19,198 nt of DNA from Pararoseburia sp963661325 (lineage in GTDB: Bacteria; Bacillota; Clostridia; Lachnospirales; Lachnospiraceae). Positions within the stretch are counted from its first letter, which is position 1; the number at the start of each line of letters is the position of its first letter. The stretch lies in assembly GCA_963661325.1 (NCBI GenBank), contig CAVLBP010000039.1:1-19198 (forward strand), read 5' to 3'. Below, one piece after another: positions 1 through 8,507 of the stretch. The notes below the pieces were generated by a model. It did no database searches. It saw only the letters and a list, made by a program, of their open reading frames with translations, and had not been told where the DNA came from. A program made the translations under genes and the position numbers.

Positions 1-41
1 CCTTATAGCAAGATAGTTAATATATTAAGCAATATAGTTGA

Positions 42-71
42 TTGAATGCCTTTTATTTACTATATTATAAT
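42..71 (+). promoter_or_regulatory. Possible promoter of the first rhamnosidase gene
   Basis: A TTGAAT box (42-47) and a TATAAT box (66-71) are separated by 18 bases, about 50 bases ahead of the chosen start codon. The stretch is very AT-rich, so chance matches are likely. A second TATAAT at 93-98 has no convincing -35 box. Confidence 0.35.
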
Positions 72-119
72 ATTTTTGTGTTAGCAAGAAATTATAATAT
101 AAGGATAAGGAGCATAGAT

Positions 120-2753
120 ATGGTCATAGAAGATTTAAAATGTTTAGACAGAAAGCATCCGATCGGGATCGGGGATCAGCCATATTTTTCGTGGATCCTG
201 AAAAGCCAGGAGCAAAATACCGTGCAGACGGCATATCAGATTACAGTAAAAGACGAAAATGAGCAGATTTTCTGGGATTCCGGGAAAAAAGAAAGTGATA
301 AGAGCACATATATTTCCTATGAGGGGCAGCCTTTAAAGAGTCATAGCAGATATTTCTGGAAAGCCAGGGTCTGGGACAATCATGGGAATTTGGCAGAGAA
401 TGAAGATTTCTTTGAGACCGGGCTTTTGCAAAAAGAAGATTGGCAGGCAAAGTGGGTCGTATCCAGGATCAGTAAGAAAAAGGATAAGGCTGCGATTTTA
501 TTCCAACGTAAGGTGACCCTTGCAAATACCATAAAGAGTGCCAGAATTTATGCGACCTGTCATGGAATTTATCATTTGTATGTAAATGGCAGTCGCGGGG
601 ATGACCGTGAGTTTGCACCGGAATTTACAGTTTATGAAAAATATCTCTGTGTGCAGACCTATGATGTGACCGAACTTTTACAAAGCGGGGATAATGTGAT
701 CGGTATGGAAGTGGCAGACGGCTGGTATCGCTGCCCTACCACCAAGCAGTCCTATCGTGGCTATAATCCGCATCATGCCATTCTTTGGCAGTTGGAAGTT
801 ACTTATCAGGATGGAAGCAGGGAGATTTTCGGATCGGATGAAAAAGTCATGGAGAGAAAGTCAGCCATCACGCGGGCAGATCTTTTCGACGGAGAAACTT
901 TTGATGCTAATTTAGAGGTAAAAAACTGGTGTCAGGCAGATTGCAGTATGGATGGATGGAGTCCTGCAAAAACAGGTAATTTTGGATATGACAATCTCAA
1001 GATGCAAGATGACGAGCCGATCCGCTCTGTAAAAACGCTACCAATAAAAACAATTTTGCATACGCCAAAGGGTGAGACTGTCCTTGATCTTGGACAGAAT
1101 ATTGCCGGTCGTCTGCGCCTTCGCATCCATGTGCCAAAGGGACAGAAAGTGACTTTGGAACACAGTGAGACTCTGGACAAAGCCGGCAACTTTTTTAATA
1201 ATATCCAAGGTATCAACCAGCATGATAAATTTATATCTTCCGGTGAAGAAGTCATCTTTGAACCAAAATATACCTTCCATGGATTTCGCTATGTCCGCGT
1301 CTGTGGTCTGGATACGATCAAGGAGTCGGATGTCCAGGCAATCGTCATTGCTACGGATGCGGCTTGGATCGGCGATTTTTCTTGCAGCGATGCCAAGATC
1401 AACCGTCTGGTCGAAAATACCAGATGGAGCCAGAGATCCAACATGATATCTATTCCGACAGATTGTCCGCAGCGCGAAAAAATGGGCTGGACAGGAGATA
1501 TGACTGTCTATGTAAAAACTGCCCTTGCCAATCAGGATCTGAATGGCTTGCTTACACGCTGGCTTGCCAATATGAGTCTGAACCAGCAAAAGGACGGACA
1601 GATCCCGAGTGTCGTGCCGTATCCTGATTTCTTCAAAATGGTCGCAAAGATGACCAATATGATGCTTGGTGGATCTTTTTCGGAAATTGCATCCAGCGGT
1701 TGGGGCGATGCAGCAGTGGTCGTACCTTATATGCTTTATCTGGCGACCGGAAATACAGAGATTTTGAAAAAGCAATATAAGACCATGAAGGCATGGGTTT
1801 CCTATATGCAAAAGCAGGCAGAAACCAAGCAGCCGAAAGAGAGACGGCAGGATCCTGAGACAGAAAAATATTTGTGGGATACCGGATTTCATTATGGCGA
1901 ATGGCTGATCCCGAGTGCGACCAAAGAGGGAAGCATGTCAGCAGCCGTCAAAAAGAGTGCAAAAGACGGAAGATTTTATATCGCACCGGTCTATTACTAT
2001 ATGTCCTGCAAGATGTTATCCGAGACAGCCGCTGTCATCGGGCAGACACAAGATGTCAAAACATACGCTGATCTGTCAGAAAAGATAAAAAGTGCTTATC
2101 AGAAATCCATGGTAAAGGCAGATGGGACTTTGCAGATGGACGTGCAGGGTGCCTATGTTTTAGCCCTGCATGCAGGATTATTGCCGGAAAATCTGGAGCA
2201 AAAGGCAGCAGACCGGCTGGCAGATCTGATCCACCAGAATGATGATCGGCTGGATGTTGGCTTTTTGGCGACACCTTTCCTTTTGGATGTGCTCTGTGAC
2301 TACGGACACAGGGATCTGGCGTACAGACTTTTGTATCAGAACAAGCGTCCAAGTTGGATATATGAGGTAGAAGCGGGCGCGACGACCATCTGGGAGAATT
2401 GGAACTGTGAGGATGAAAAAGGGGATGTGCAGGTCATTTCCATGAACCATTATGCTTTTGGCTGCGTGGCAGACTGGATCTATCGCAATATCGGAGGTAT
2501 CTCTTATGATGCACCCGGCTATCAGCATTTTACCGTAGAGCCAAGACCGGACAAGAGTCTTTCCTTTGGAAAGCAGTCTTACCTGTCGCCTTATGGTAAG
2601 ATCCGAAGCGAATGGAAACGTCAGGATGGTCAGTTTATCCTAGAAGTGGATGTGCCTTGCAATACACAGGCGACCATTATTTTGCCGGATCAGAGTTCTC
2701 ATGAATGCGGAAGTGGTCAATACAGGTTTACCTGTCAGGAGAAATGCGATTGA
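120..2753 (+). CDS. Alpha-L-rhamnosidase, GH78 family (first copy)
   Basis: Predicted to hydrolyse terminal alpha-L-rhamnose from rhamnosides in the cytoplasm. The 877-residue product shows the usual GH78 order: an N-terminal Ig-like domain (about 1-105, with PYFSWIL), a Bac_rhamnosid_N beta domain (about 135-300, with YVNG and ADGWYR), a concanavalin-like domain (LDLGQNIAG near 326, HGFRYVRV), an (alpha/alpha)6 catalytic barrel (about 420-780) and a C-terminal beta domain. The catalytic region carries TDCPQREKMGWTGD (D448, E453, D460), and the presumed base E759 lies in TTIWENW; both agree with well-studied GH78 enzymes. There is no signal peptide. The ATG at 120 is chosen because AAGGAG lies 7 bases upstream (107-112); a TTG at 42 would add 26 residues outside the family fold. 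A hairpin separates it from the AraC gene downstream. Family is certain; the exact substrate is not known. Confidence 0.95.
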   Translation: MVIEDLKCLDRKHPIGIGDQPYFSWILKSQEQNTVQTAYQITVKDENEQIFWDSGKKESDKSTYISYEGQPLKSHSRYFWKARVWDNHGNLAENEDFFETGLLQKEDWQAKWVVSRISKKKDKAAILFQRKVTLANTIKSARIYATCHGIYHLYVNGSRGDDREFAPEFTVYEKYLCVQTYDVTELLQSGDNVIGMEVADGWYRCPTTKQSYRGYNPHHAILWQLEVTYQDGSREIFGSDEKVMERKSAITRADLFDGETFDANLEVKNWCQADCSMDGWSPAKTGNFGYDNLKMQDDEPIRSVKTLPIKTILHTPKGETVLDLGQNIAGRLRLRIHVPKGQKVTLEHSETLDKAGNFFNNIQGINQHDKFISSGEEVIFEPKYTFHGFRYVRVCGLDTIKESDVQAIVIATDAAWIGDFSCSDAKINRLVENTRWSQRSNMISIPTDCPQREKMGWTGDMTVYVKTALANQDLNGLLTRWLANMSLNQQKDGQIPSVVPYPDFFKMVAKMTNMMLGGSFSEIASSGWGDAAVVVPYMLYLATGNTEILKKQYKTMKAWVSYMQKQAETKQPKERRQDPETEKYLWDTGFHYGEWLIPSATKEGSMSAAVKKSAKDGRFYIAPVYYYMSCKMLSETAAVIGQTQDVKTYADLSEKIKSAYQKSMVKADGTLQMDVQGAYVLALHAGLLPENLEQKAADRLADLIHQNDDRLDVGFLATPFLLDVLCDYGHRDLAYRLLYQNKRPSWIYEVEAGATTIWENWNCEDEKGDVQVISMNHYAFGCVADWIYRNIGGISYDAPGYQHFTVEPRPDKSLSFGKQSYLSPYGKIRSEWKRQDGQFILEVDVPCNTQATIILPDQSSHECGSGQYRFTCQEKCD

Positions 2754-2762
2754 CAGATTCTA

Positions 2763-2807
2763 AAATCCCTACTAATCTAAAAGAAGATTTTAGGTTAGCA
2801 GGGATTT
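2763..2807 (+). terminator. Long hairpin after the first rhamnosidase gene
   Basis: Two arms of about 20 bases (2763-2782 and 2788-2807) pair almost fully around a short loop. The tail is T-rich but interrupted (TTTCATATTTT), so it may be a leaky terminator or an mRNA-stabilising element between the rhamnosidase and araC genes. Confidence 0.6.
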
Positions 2808-2825
2808 CATATTTTGGGAGATAGA

Positions 2826-3992
2826 ATGGTTTCAAAGGAAATAATTGAGTCTTATCTGGCAGATTACAGCGCGGTGGAGAAGATGTTTCGTGCGTATCAT
2901 CAGACATACCATGCGTGGTTGGGAAGCGAAGAGACAGCAGAAGATGTCGCGCGCCAATATCAGTTTTTGGAAAAGAGCGCAGATAAATTTATAGAAAAAA
3001 GAAAAGAGGAAGAGGCAAAATATCCAAAAGAAGTCTTATCGCTGGATAATGTGCACTGGGATCTATACGAAGGTCTCCAGACAAAGGAAGAGATCAGAAA
3101 GAAGTGGAAACAGGAAGAACAGATCCATTTTTTACATAAGGACTATTTTTCCACTGACAAAAATATCTTCATCAACAAGCATATGCGATTTTCTCCGGGA
3201 GATTTCCACGATCATGAGTTTATTGAAATGTGCTATATCTATCGCGGTCAGGTGACCCATACCTTCCGCCAGAAAAAGGGAGCGGAGGAGAAGCAGGAGA
3301 CTTTACAGCAGGGAAATCTTGTCATTATCCCGCCGGGCATGCAGCATTGTCTGGCAATCTATGATGACAGCGTTATGATCAACATCGTGGTCAACAAATA
3401 TACCTTTGAAAAGACCTTTCTGGGGGACATTCCGCAGAATAGCCTTTTATATCAGTTTTTCAGTGAGATCCTCTTTTCCCAGGAGTCCGGAACTTATATT
3501 GTGTTTGCCGGTGGAGAGGAAGAGGTCCTGCGGGACAAATTGCTAGACCTCATGGTGGCTTATCTGGGCGATCAGGTCTATGGATCCAAAATCTGCGATC
3601 ATTATCTGAGCATCTTTTTTCTGGAACTTTTAGGACAGTGCGAAAATGTGAAATTGTCGTCTAGTCTCGGAAAAGAGGGAGACCAGATCGCAAAGATCCT
3701 GATCTACATCCGCAATCACTACGCCGCTATTTCCTTAGAGGAAGTGGCAGAGGAATTTCACTATTCCAAGACTTATCTCAACCGCATCTTTAAAAAGCAT
3801 ATGGGAACGACCATTTTAAAATACATTCAGGAGACCAGACTGGAAGAAAGTGCCCTGCTTTTGCAGAATACCAGAATGGCGGTGGATGATATTGCCCTGC
3901 GTGTTGGCTATGAGGACACTTCTTATTATATCGAGATCTTTAAGAAGAAATACAAAAAGACGCCGCTACAATACCGACATGATTACATTTAG
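2826..3992 (+). CDS. AraC-family transcriptional regulator
   Basis: DNA-binding regulator, probably of the rhamnoside genes on both sides. The 388-residue product has three parts. Residues 1 to about 110 are a charged, mostly helical extension. A cupin sensor domain follows (HDHEFIEMCYIYRG, then NLVIIPPGMQH). The C-terminal double helix-turn-helix spans about 288-388, with the family signature from VGYEDTSYYIEIFKK to TPLQYR. The ATG at 2826 is preceded by GGGAG at 2816-2820; a TTG at 2814 overlaps that ribosome site and is less likely. A perfect TTGACA (2750-2755) overlaps the stop codon of the upstream gene, but the matching -10 (TAATCT) is poor, so the gene may be partly co-transcribed with the rhamnosidase. 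The regulator class is certain; the inducer is inferred from context only. Confidence 0.93.
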   Translation: MVSKEIIESYLADYSAVEKMFRAYHQTYHAWLGSEETAEDVARQYQFLEKSADKFIEKRKEEEAKYPKEVLSLDNVHWDLYEGLQTKEEIRKKWKQEEQIHFLHKDYFSTDKNIFINKHMRFSPGDFHDHEFIEMCYIYRGQVTHTFRQKKGAEEKQETLQQGNLVIIPPGMQHCLAIYDDSVMINIVVNKYTFEKTFLGDIPQNSLLYQFFSEILFSQESGTYIVFAGGEEEVLRDKLLDLMVAYLGDQVYGSKICDHYLSIFFLELLGQCENVKLSSSLGKEGDQIAKILIYIRNHYAAISLEEVAEEFHYSKTYLNRIFKKHMGTTILKYIQETRLEESALLLQNTRMAVDDIALRVGYEDTSYYIEIFKKKYKKTPLQYRHDYI

Positions 3993-4040
3993 TTTCATAT
4001 CACCATATTTTAAGGAAGAAATAACCTCTTTTTTTGTTTT

Positions 4041-4068
4041 TTGCAAGCCTTTACAATAGGAGTATAAA
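4041..4068 (+). promoter_or_regulatory. Possible promoter of the second rhamnosidase gene
   Basis: TTGCAA (4041-4046) and TATAAA (4063-4068) are separated by 16 bases, with the start codon about 25 bases further on. The match is moderate. A run of T (4029-4035) just upstream could end the araC transcript, but I see no strong hairpin before it. Confidence 0.4.
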
Positions 4069-4093
4069 AAGCAGAATGGGAGGTTTTTATTTT

Positions 4094-6685
4094 ATGAAGA
4101 TAGCAGATTTACAGGTCAACCATATGTCGCAGCCATGTGGAATTGATGGCAGTGATGTAAATATCCGTTGGAAATTAGAGGGTGGAAAGAAGCAGACGGC
4201 TTATGAAGTGACTGTCAGAGATATTTCAGATGCAGAGCAGGCAAAGGAAATAGAAGCGAGCGGAAAAGTGGCAGGCGGACTCATGTCTTATCATTTGCAA
4301 AATGCCATTCCTTATCGTACCAAGGCAGAGATCATCCTGCGCGTATGGGATGAATCTGATATTGCAAGCGATGAAAGCCGCATCCTTGTGACAACAGGGA
4401 TCGAAAAAGAGGCATGGCAGGCAAAGTGGATCGACCCGGAAAGAGAACATGCGCCGGAAGAAAGACAGCGGGCTTCTTATTTGAAAAAGACCTTTGATCT
4501 GACAGAGGAAGATATAAAGGCTGGACAGAAAAAAGGGGCTTACCTTTACGCGACCTGTCATGGTCTGATGCATATACAGATCAATGGCAGGGAGATCACA
4601 GACCATCAGTTGATGCCGGGTACAGAGCAGTATGACAAGCGGCTTTTGGTCGAAACCCTTCCGGTCGAGGCATTTTTAAAGACCGGTGAAAATGAGATCG
4701 TCGTATCTCTGGGTGACGGCTGGTATCGTGGTTCTATGGGAAATTCACAGGCAAAAAATGTGCATGGATCCGATATCGGACTTCTGGCACAGTTGGAGAT
4801 TGCGAAAAAACCGGTTTGTCTGACCGACGAGACATGGCAGGCGACACAAAACGGACCGATCGGTCTCAATGATTTCATGGCAGGCGAGGAATACGATGCC
4901 AGGTTAGAGGAACTTTGTGATCTGCATGAGGTCAAGGTAAAAGATTTTGGCTTTGATAATCTGATCTGTAGAGATACCATTCCGGTCGTGCCAAAAGAAA
5001 CTTTCCGGGCAAAATGGCTGGAAAATCCAAAGGGAGAGAAGGTTCTTGATTTCGGACAGAACTTAGTCGGTTATGTCGTACTCGATTTTGAGGGATGTGC
5101 CGGCAAAGAAATGACCCTGACCCATGGGGAAGTGCTGGATGCAGATGGTAACTTTACCATTGCTAACTTCCAGAATCCAAAAGCGCCGACAAAGCAGGAA
5201 GTAGGCTATATCTGCAAAGATGGTCACAATGCATATCATCCGACCAAGACCTATATGGGCTTCCGCTATGTGAAAGTAGAGGCGGATTTTGACATTGACC
5301 CATCTGCATTTACAGCAGTTGCCATTTATTCCGATATGAAGGAAACCGCGACCTTCTCCTGTGGTGTGGAAGAGGTCAATCAATTATTTAAAAATGCCCT
5401 CTGGTCTATGAAGGGTAATTTTGTGGATGTTCCGACGGACTGCCCGACAAGGGAGAAATCCGGTTATTCCGGTGACTGTCAGGCATACATCCATACTGCT
5501 ATGTATCTGATGGACTGCTATCCGGTCTATGCAAAATGGATCCGCGAGCAGGCGGCAGGTCAGTATGAGGATGGCCTTGTACCGCAGGTGGCACCAAAAT
5601 GCACACCGGCAGGACAAAAGGAAAAACTCATGGGCATGATGGAGATCGACGGCGGTATTGGCTGGTCAGATGCCTTTGAGATCGTGCCGTTCCGCCTTAT
5701 GCAGCGCTATGGCGAAGATACACTGATCCGCCAGAATTATCAGGCTTTGAAGAAATGGACAGAATATGAGATCAACCGTGCAAAAGAGACACGACTTGTC
5801 AATAAGACCAGCCTGCCAAAGAAGTATCGCCAGTATATGATCGATACTGGCTGGATGTGGGGCGAATGGCTGGAGCCAAACCAGGATACCGCTTCCTATA
5901 TGAAAAATCTGGTCATGAAGGGAGATCCGGAAGTCGGAACCGCATTTTTCTATCTCCATCTTGTCTATATGAGCAAGATGGCAGACCATCTGGGACAGAA
6001 GGAAGATGCAGCCCGCTATCAGGAGATCGCGGAAAAGGCAAAAGAGGCATATCGTGCCGTATATCTGGAAAATGGCAGGGTAAAGGAAGAAAAGAGGCAA
6101 TGCCGTTTTGTGCGTCCGATCGCGCATGACCTCTTATCCGAGGAGGAAAAGAAGCAGGCGGCAGCAGATCTTGCCGAGAAGATCACGGAAAATGGCGATC
6201 ATCTGAATACCGGATTTTTGACGACACACGAACTTTGCCGCAGTCTCAGTCACTACGGACAAAAGGAAAAAGCATATGATCTGCTTTTACAAAAGGAGAT
6301 GCCGGGCTGGCTTTATGCAGTGACAAAAGGCTGCACAACGATCCCGGAGGATTGGGATTGCTTTGACGAAAACGGAAACCCAAAGGAGTCTTTCAACCAC
6401 TATTCCTATGGTGCTATCGTTGGCTGGCTCATGGATTCTGCCTGCGGTATTCTTGTAAAGGATGGTGCGATCACCATTGCTCCACAGCCGGATGAGCGTC
6501 TGGGCTTTGCCAATGCAACCTATGATTCTCCTTATGGAAAGATCGCATCTGCATGGAAATACGAAGAAAACCGTATTGTCTACACCTTTGAGATCCCGGC
6601 AAATATGACGGCTACGATCCGATTGGAAGGTTGTGATCCAGAGATCCTTGACGCCGGATCTTACGAAAGAGTCGTATCTCTATAG
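4094..6685 (+). CDS. Alpha-L-rhamnosidase-like GH78 protein (second, divergent copy)
   Basis: A second cytoplasmic GH78 protein of 863 residues with the same domain order as the first: an Ig-like N-terminus, a beta domain with YATCHG and GDGWYRG, a concanavalin-like domain with LDFGQNLVG and MGFRYVKV, a helical barrel and a C-terminal beta domain. The catalytic motif is TDCPTREKSGYSGD (D449, E454, D461), so the acidic residues are kept but the usual GW is GY. The presumed base E752 lies in TTIPEDW, where GH78 enzymes usually have TIWE. These changes suggest a different substrate or subfamily from the first copy rather than a dead enzyme. The ATG at 4094 follows GGGAGG (4078-4083) by 10 bases; an in-frame TTG at 4034 lies upstream of the likely promoter and is rejected. 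No signal peptide. Confidence 0.93.
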   Translation: MKIADLQVNHMSQPCGIDGSDVNIRWKLEGGKKQTAYEVTVRDISDAEQAKEIEASGKVAGGLMSYHLQNAIPYRTKAEIILRVWDESDIASDESRILVTTGIEKEAWQAKWIDPEREHAPEERQRASYLKKTFDLTEEDIKAGQKKGAYLYATCHGLMHIQINGREITDHQLMPGTEQYDKRLLVETLPVEAFLKTGENEIVVSLGDGWYRGSMGNSQAKNVHGSDIGLLAQLEIAKKPVCLTDETWQATQNGPIGLNDFMAGEEYDARLEELCDLHEVKVKDFGFDNLICRDTIPVVPKETFRAKWLENPKGEKVLDFGQNLVGYVVLDFEGCAGKEMTLTHGEVLDADGNFTIANFQNPKAPTKQEVGYICKDGHNAYHPTKTYMGFRYVKVEADFDIDPSAFTAVAIYSDMKETATFSCGVEEVNQLFKNALWSMKGNFVDVPTDCPTREKSGYSGDCQAYIHTAMYLMDCYPVYAKWIREQAAGQYEDGLVPQVAPKCTPAGQKEKLMGMMEIDGGIGWSDAFEIVPFRLMQRYGEDTLIRQNYQALKKWTEYEINRAKETRLVNKTSLPKKYRQYMIDTGWMWGEWLEPNQDTASYMKNLVMKGDPEVGTAFFYLHLVYMSKMADHLGQKEDAARYQEIAEKAKEAYRAVYLENGRVKEEKRQCRFVRPIAHDLLSEEEKKQAAADLAEKITENGDHLNTGFLTTHELCRSLSHYGQKEKAYDLLLQKEMPGWLYAVTKGCTTIPEDWDCFDENGNPKESFNHYSYGAIVGWLMDSACGILVKDGAITIAPQPDERLGFANATYDSPYGKIASAWKYEENRIVYTFEIPANMTATIRLEGCDPEILDAGSYERVVSL

Positions 6686-6691
6686 ATTTAA

Positions 6692-6827
6692 TATACATGT
6701 GTATAGATAATAAATAGGACAAGAATAAGAAAAAAGCCATATGACCAACGAATTTGTATAGATAAGTTGAAAAAATCGACAGATCAGACAAATTTGTTTA
6801 CATTTCGTCGAATTTTCCGACATCTGA
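6692..6827 (+). promoter_or_regulatory. Repeat array, candidate operator for gph1
   Basis: Several repeats sit between the second rhamnosidase and the gph1 promoter. TATACA-TG-TGTATA is an inverted repeat at 6692-6705. TGTATAGATAA occurs exactly at 6700-6710 and again at 6755-6765. A composite block AATTTGTWTA followed by GTYGAA-N5-CGACA occurs twice: AATTTGT at 6751 and 6791, and the second half at 6766-6781 and 6807-6822. The offset is 40-41 bases, close to four helical turns. Tandem direct repeats ending at a poor -35 box are typical of AraC-type activator sites. Which regulator binds is not known. Confidence 0.5.
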
Positions 6828-6847
6828 TTTTATAAACTCTTTATAAT
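6817..6847 (+). promoter_or_regulatory. Probable gph1 promoter, activator dependent
   Basis: A perfect TATAAT lies at 6842-6847. The -35 region is poor (CCGACA at 6817-6822 with a 19-base gap, or GACATC at 6819-6824 with 17) and overlaps the second repeat block. The leader of roughly 90 bases contains a small stem, ACTGCA paired with TGCAGT. Confidence 0.5.
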
Positions 6848-6945
6848 TTAATCATAAGCCACAGAGATACTGCACTAGATCCAACGGAAAATGGAAATGC
6901 AGTGTACAAAAGTGATAAATTAAAAATAATATGGAGGGTTTAATT

Positions 6946-8436
6946 ATGGCTGAGGAAAGAAAAGTCGATTATCGCCGTGCCAACTGGTTTGAGTTGATTT
7001 TTGGTATGGCTAACAACGGTAATGGAATTTGCTTCTATCTTTTAATGATGTATGCATCTTACATTGCTACAGAAGGATACGGTATCGCAGTTGCGACCAT
7101 GGGTATCATTGCTACGGTCTGCCGTTTGTTTGATGCGGTAACAGATACCTTCTTTGGATGGTTATTTGATATCGTAAATCCAAAGAGAGGTAAGATCCGT
7201 ATCTTCTTAGTTGGAGGTTTTGCAATCGAGGCATTATCTGCTTTCGCACTCTTCAACTGGGCAGCAGGAAAGCATGACGGCGTTGCCGGACTGATCTATT
7301 TTATCATTATTTACATTGTTTACTTTATCGGTTATACCTTGAACAACATCGGTGGTGGTGCTGTCGGTATGGTACTTACCAACGATCCAAAGCAAAGAGG
7401 TATGGTTGGTCTGATCGGTACCTGCTACTCATACATCACACCAATGGTATTCAACTCTATCGTTGCATTTTCTATCTTGCCTAGATATGACAACCAGTAC
7501 AATGCAGCCATGTTAAAAGAGGCTTGCTACTGGTATGCACTTGCCGGTGGTGTATTCGTACTTGTTGCATGTATCGCATTGATGCGTTCCGATACGATCG
7601 AGATCTTCAATGCCTGCAAGCCACCTAAGAAGGAAGGCGAAAAAGAGCAGAAACTTGGTCTTAAGGAAATGTGGGGCATCTTAAAGGGCAACAAGCCATT
7701 ACAGATGATGATTGTTGCTACCGCATCTGATAAGATCGCTACAACAACGGCTTCACAGTCACTGGTTAATACCTTGCTTGCCGGTATTTTGATCGGATCT
7801 TACACAGCATCTACCATGGTAGGTAATGTTTCTATGATCATTGGTATTGTATTTGCCTTTATCGGTGGTGCTATGATCGGTAAGAAGGGTTCTAAGTTTA
7901 CAACCGTACTTTGGACATGGGTTTCTTTGATCGCCAACGTTGTTATGATCATTGCCTGCTTCGTGCTTTACTCACAGGGCAAGATGACAACCATCGGTAC
8001 AGCATTGATCCCAACCTTGATCTACTGCTTACTGATGATCATCAAGCAGGGCGCTCAGATGGCTGTTACAACAGCAAACTCCGCTATGATGGCTGATGTT
8101 ACAGACTACGAACTTACACGTTCCGGTCAGTACATTCCTGGTATCGTAGCAAATATCAAGTCGTTGCTTGATAAGTTCATTTCTGCATTTGGTAATGCCA
8201 TTGCAGCATTTATGATCACATTTATTGGATATAAGACGGTTACACCACAGATGGGTGATCCTGCAACATGGCCACTCTTCTGGATGTCCATGTTCTTGTC
8301 CTTCGGACTTCCGATCATCGGATTTGCTTGTACGATCGTAGCCATGAAATGGTATGATCTGACAAAGGAAAAGATGCAGGATGTCGCACAGACTATTCAT
8401 AACAACGAAGAAGCAAACAAGAGCCAGTATGAATAG
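6946..8436 (+). CDS. GPH-family sugar:cation symporter (first copy)
   Basis: Membrane transporter of the glycoside-pentoside-hexuronide:cation symporter family in the major facilitator superfamily, probably importing a rhamnoside or its breakdown product. The 496-residue protein has about 12 hydrophobic segments and a short N-terminal lead (RRANWFELIFGMANNG). It carries the family's cytoplasmic acidic region in the second half (TTANSAMMADVTDYELTRSG) and a basic central loop (PPKKEGEKEQKLGLKEMW). The start at 6946 is chosen because GGAGGG (6933-6938) lies 7 bases upstream; an ATG at 6931 overlaps that ribosome site. It follows the second rhamnosidase by 260 bases, with its own promoter and repeat array, and ends at a terminator shared with the convergent araC gene. 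The substrate is inferred from neighbours only. Confidence 0.9.
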   Translation: MAEERKVDYRRANWFELIFGMANNGNGICFYLLMMYASYIATEGYGIAVATMGIIATVCRLFDAVTDTFFGWLFDIVNPKRGKIRIFLVGGFAIEALSAFALFNWAAGKHDGVAGLIYFIIIYIVYFIGYTLNNIGGGAVGMVLTNDPKQRGMVGLIGTCYSYITPMVFNSIVAFSILPRYDNQYNAAMLKEACYWYALAGGVFVLVACIALMRSDTIEIFNACKPPKKEGEKEQKLGLKEMWGILKGNKPLQMMIVATASDKIATTTASQSLVNTLLAGILIGSYTASTMVGNVSMIIGIVFAFIGGAMIGKKGSKFTTVLWTWVSLIANVVMIIACFVLYSQGKMTTIGTALIPTLIYCLLMIIKQGAQMAVTTANSAMMADVTDYELTRSGQYIPGIVANIKSLLDKFISAFGNAIAAFMITFIGYKTVTPQMGDPATWPLFWMSMFLSFGLPIIGFACTIVAMKWYDLTKEKMQDVAQTIHNNEEANKSQYE

Positions 8437-8464
8437 AATTTAGAATTACATAAAGTAAAACGAA

Positions 8465-8494
8465 GGAGTCGGGACTTAAGTCCCGGCTCCTTTT
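8465..8494. terminator. Bidirectional terminator between gph1 and araC2
   Basis: The arms GGAGTCGGGAC (8465-8475) and GTCCCGGCTCC (8480-8490) pair across a TTAA loop with one G-U pair. TTTT follows on the plus strand. On the minus strand the tail is CTTCGTTTTAC, so termination is probably strongest for gph1. Confidence 0.9.
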
Positions 8495-8507
8495 CCTATG
8501 CCTGTAT

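Noticed and set aside
42..119. N-terminal extension of the first rhamnosidase from a TTG
   Set aside because: The extra 26 residues come from AT-rich promoter-like DNA, while the ATG at 120 has a good ribosome site and starts at the family fold.
1038..1892. 284-codon open frame on the minus strand inside the first rhamnosidase
   Set aside because: It is antisense to a clear GH78 gene, shows no recognisable domain, and has the Cys/His-rich, low-complexity look of a shadow frame.
6931..6945. Upstream ATG of gph1 overlapping its ribosome site
   Set aside because: The GGAGGG used for initiation lies within it, and the ATG at 6946 has ideal spacing. The same reasoning rejects 12724 for tyrS.
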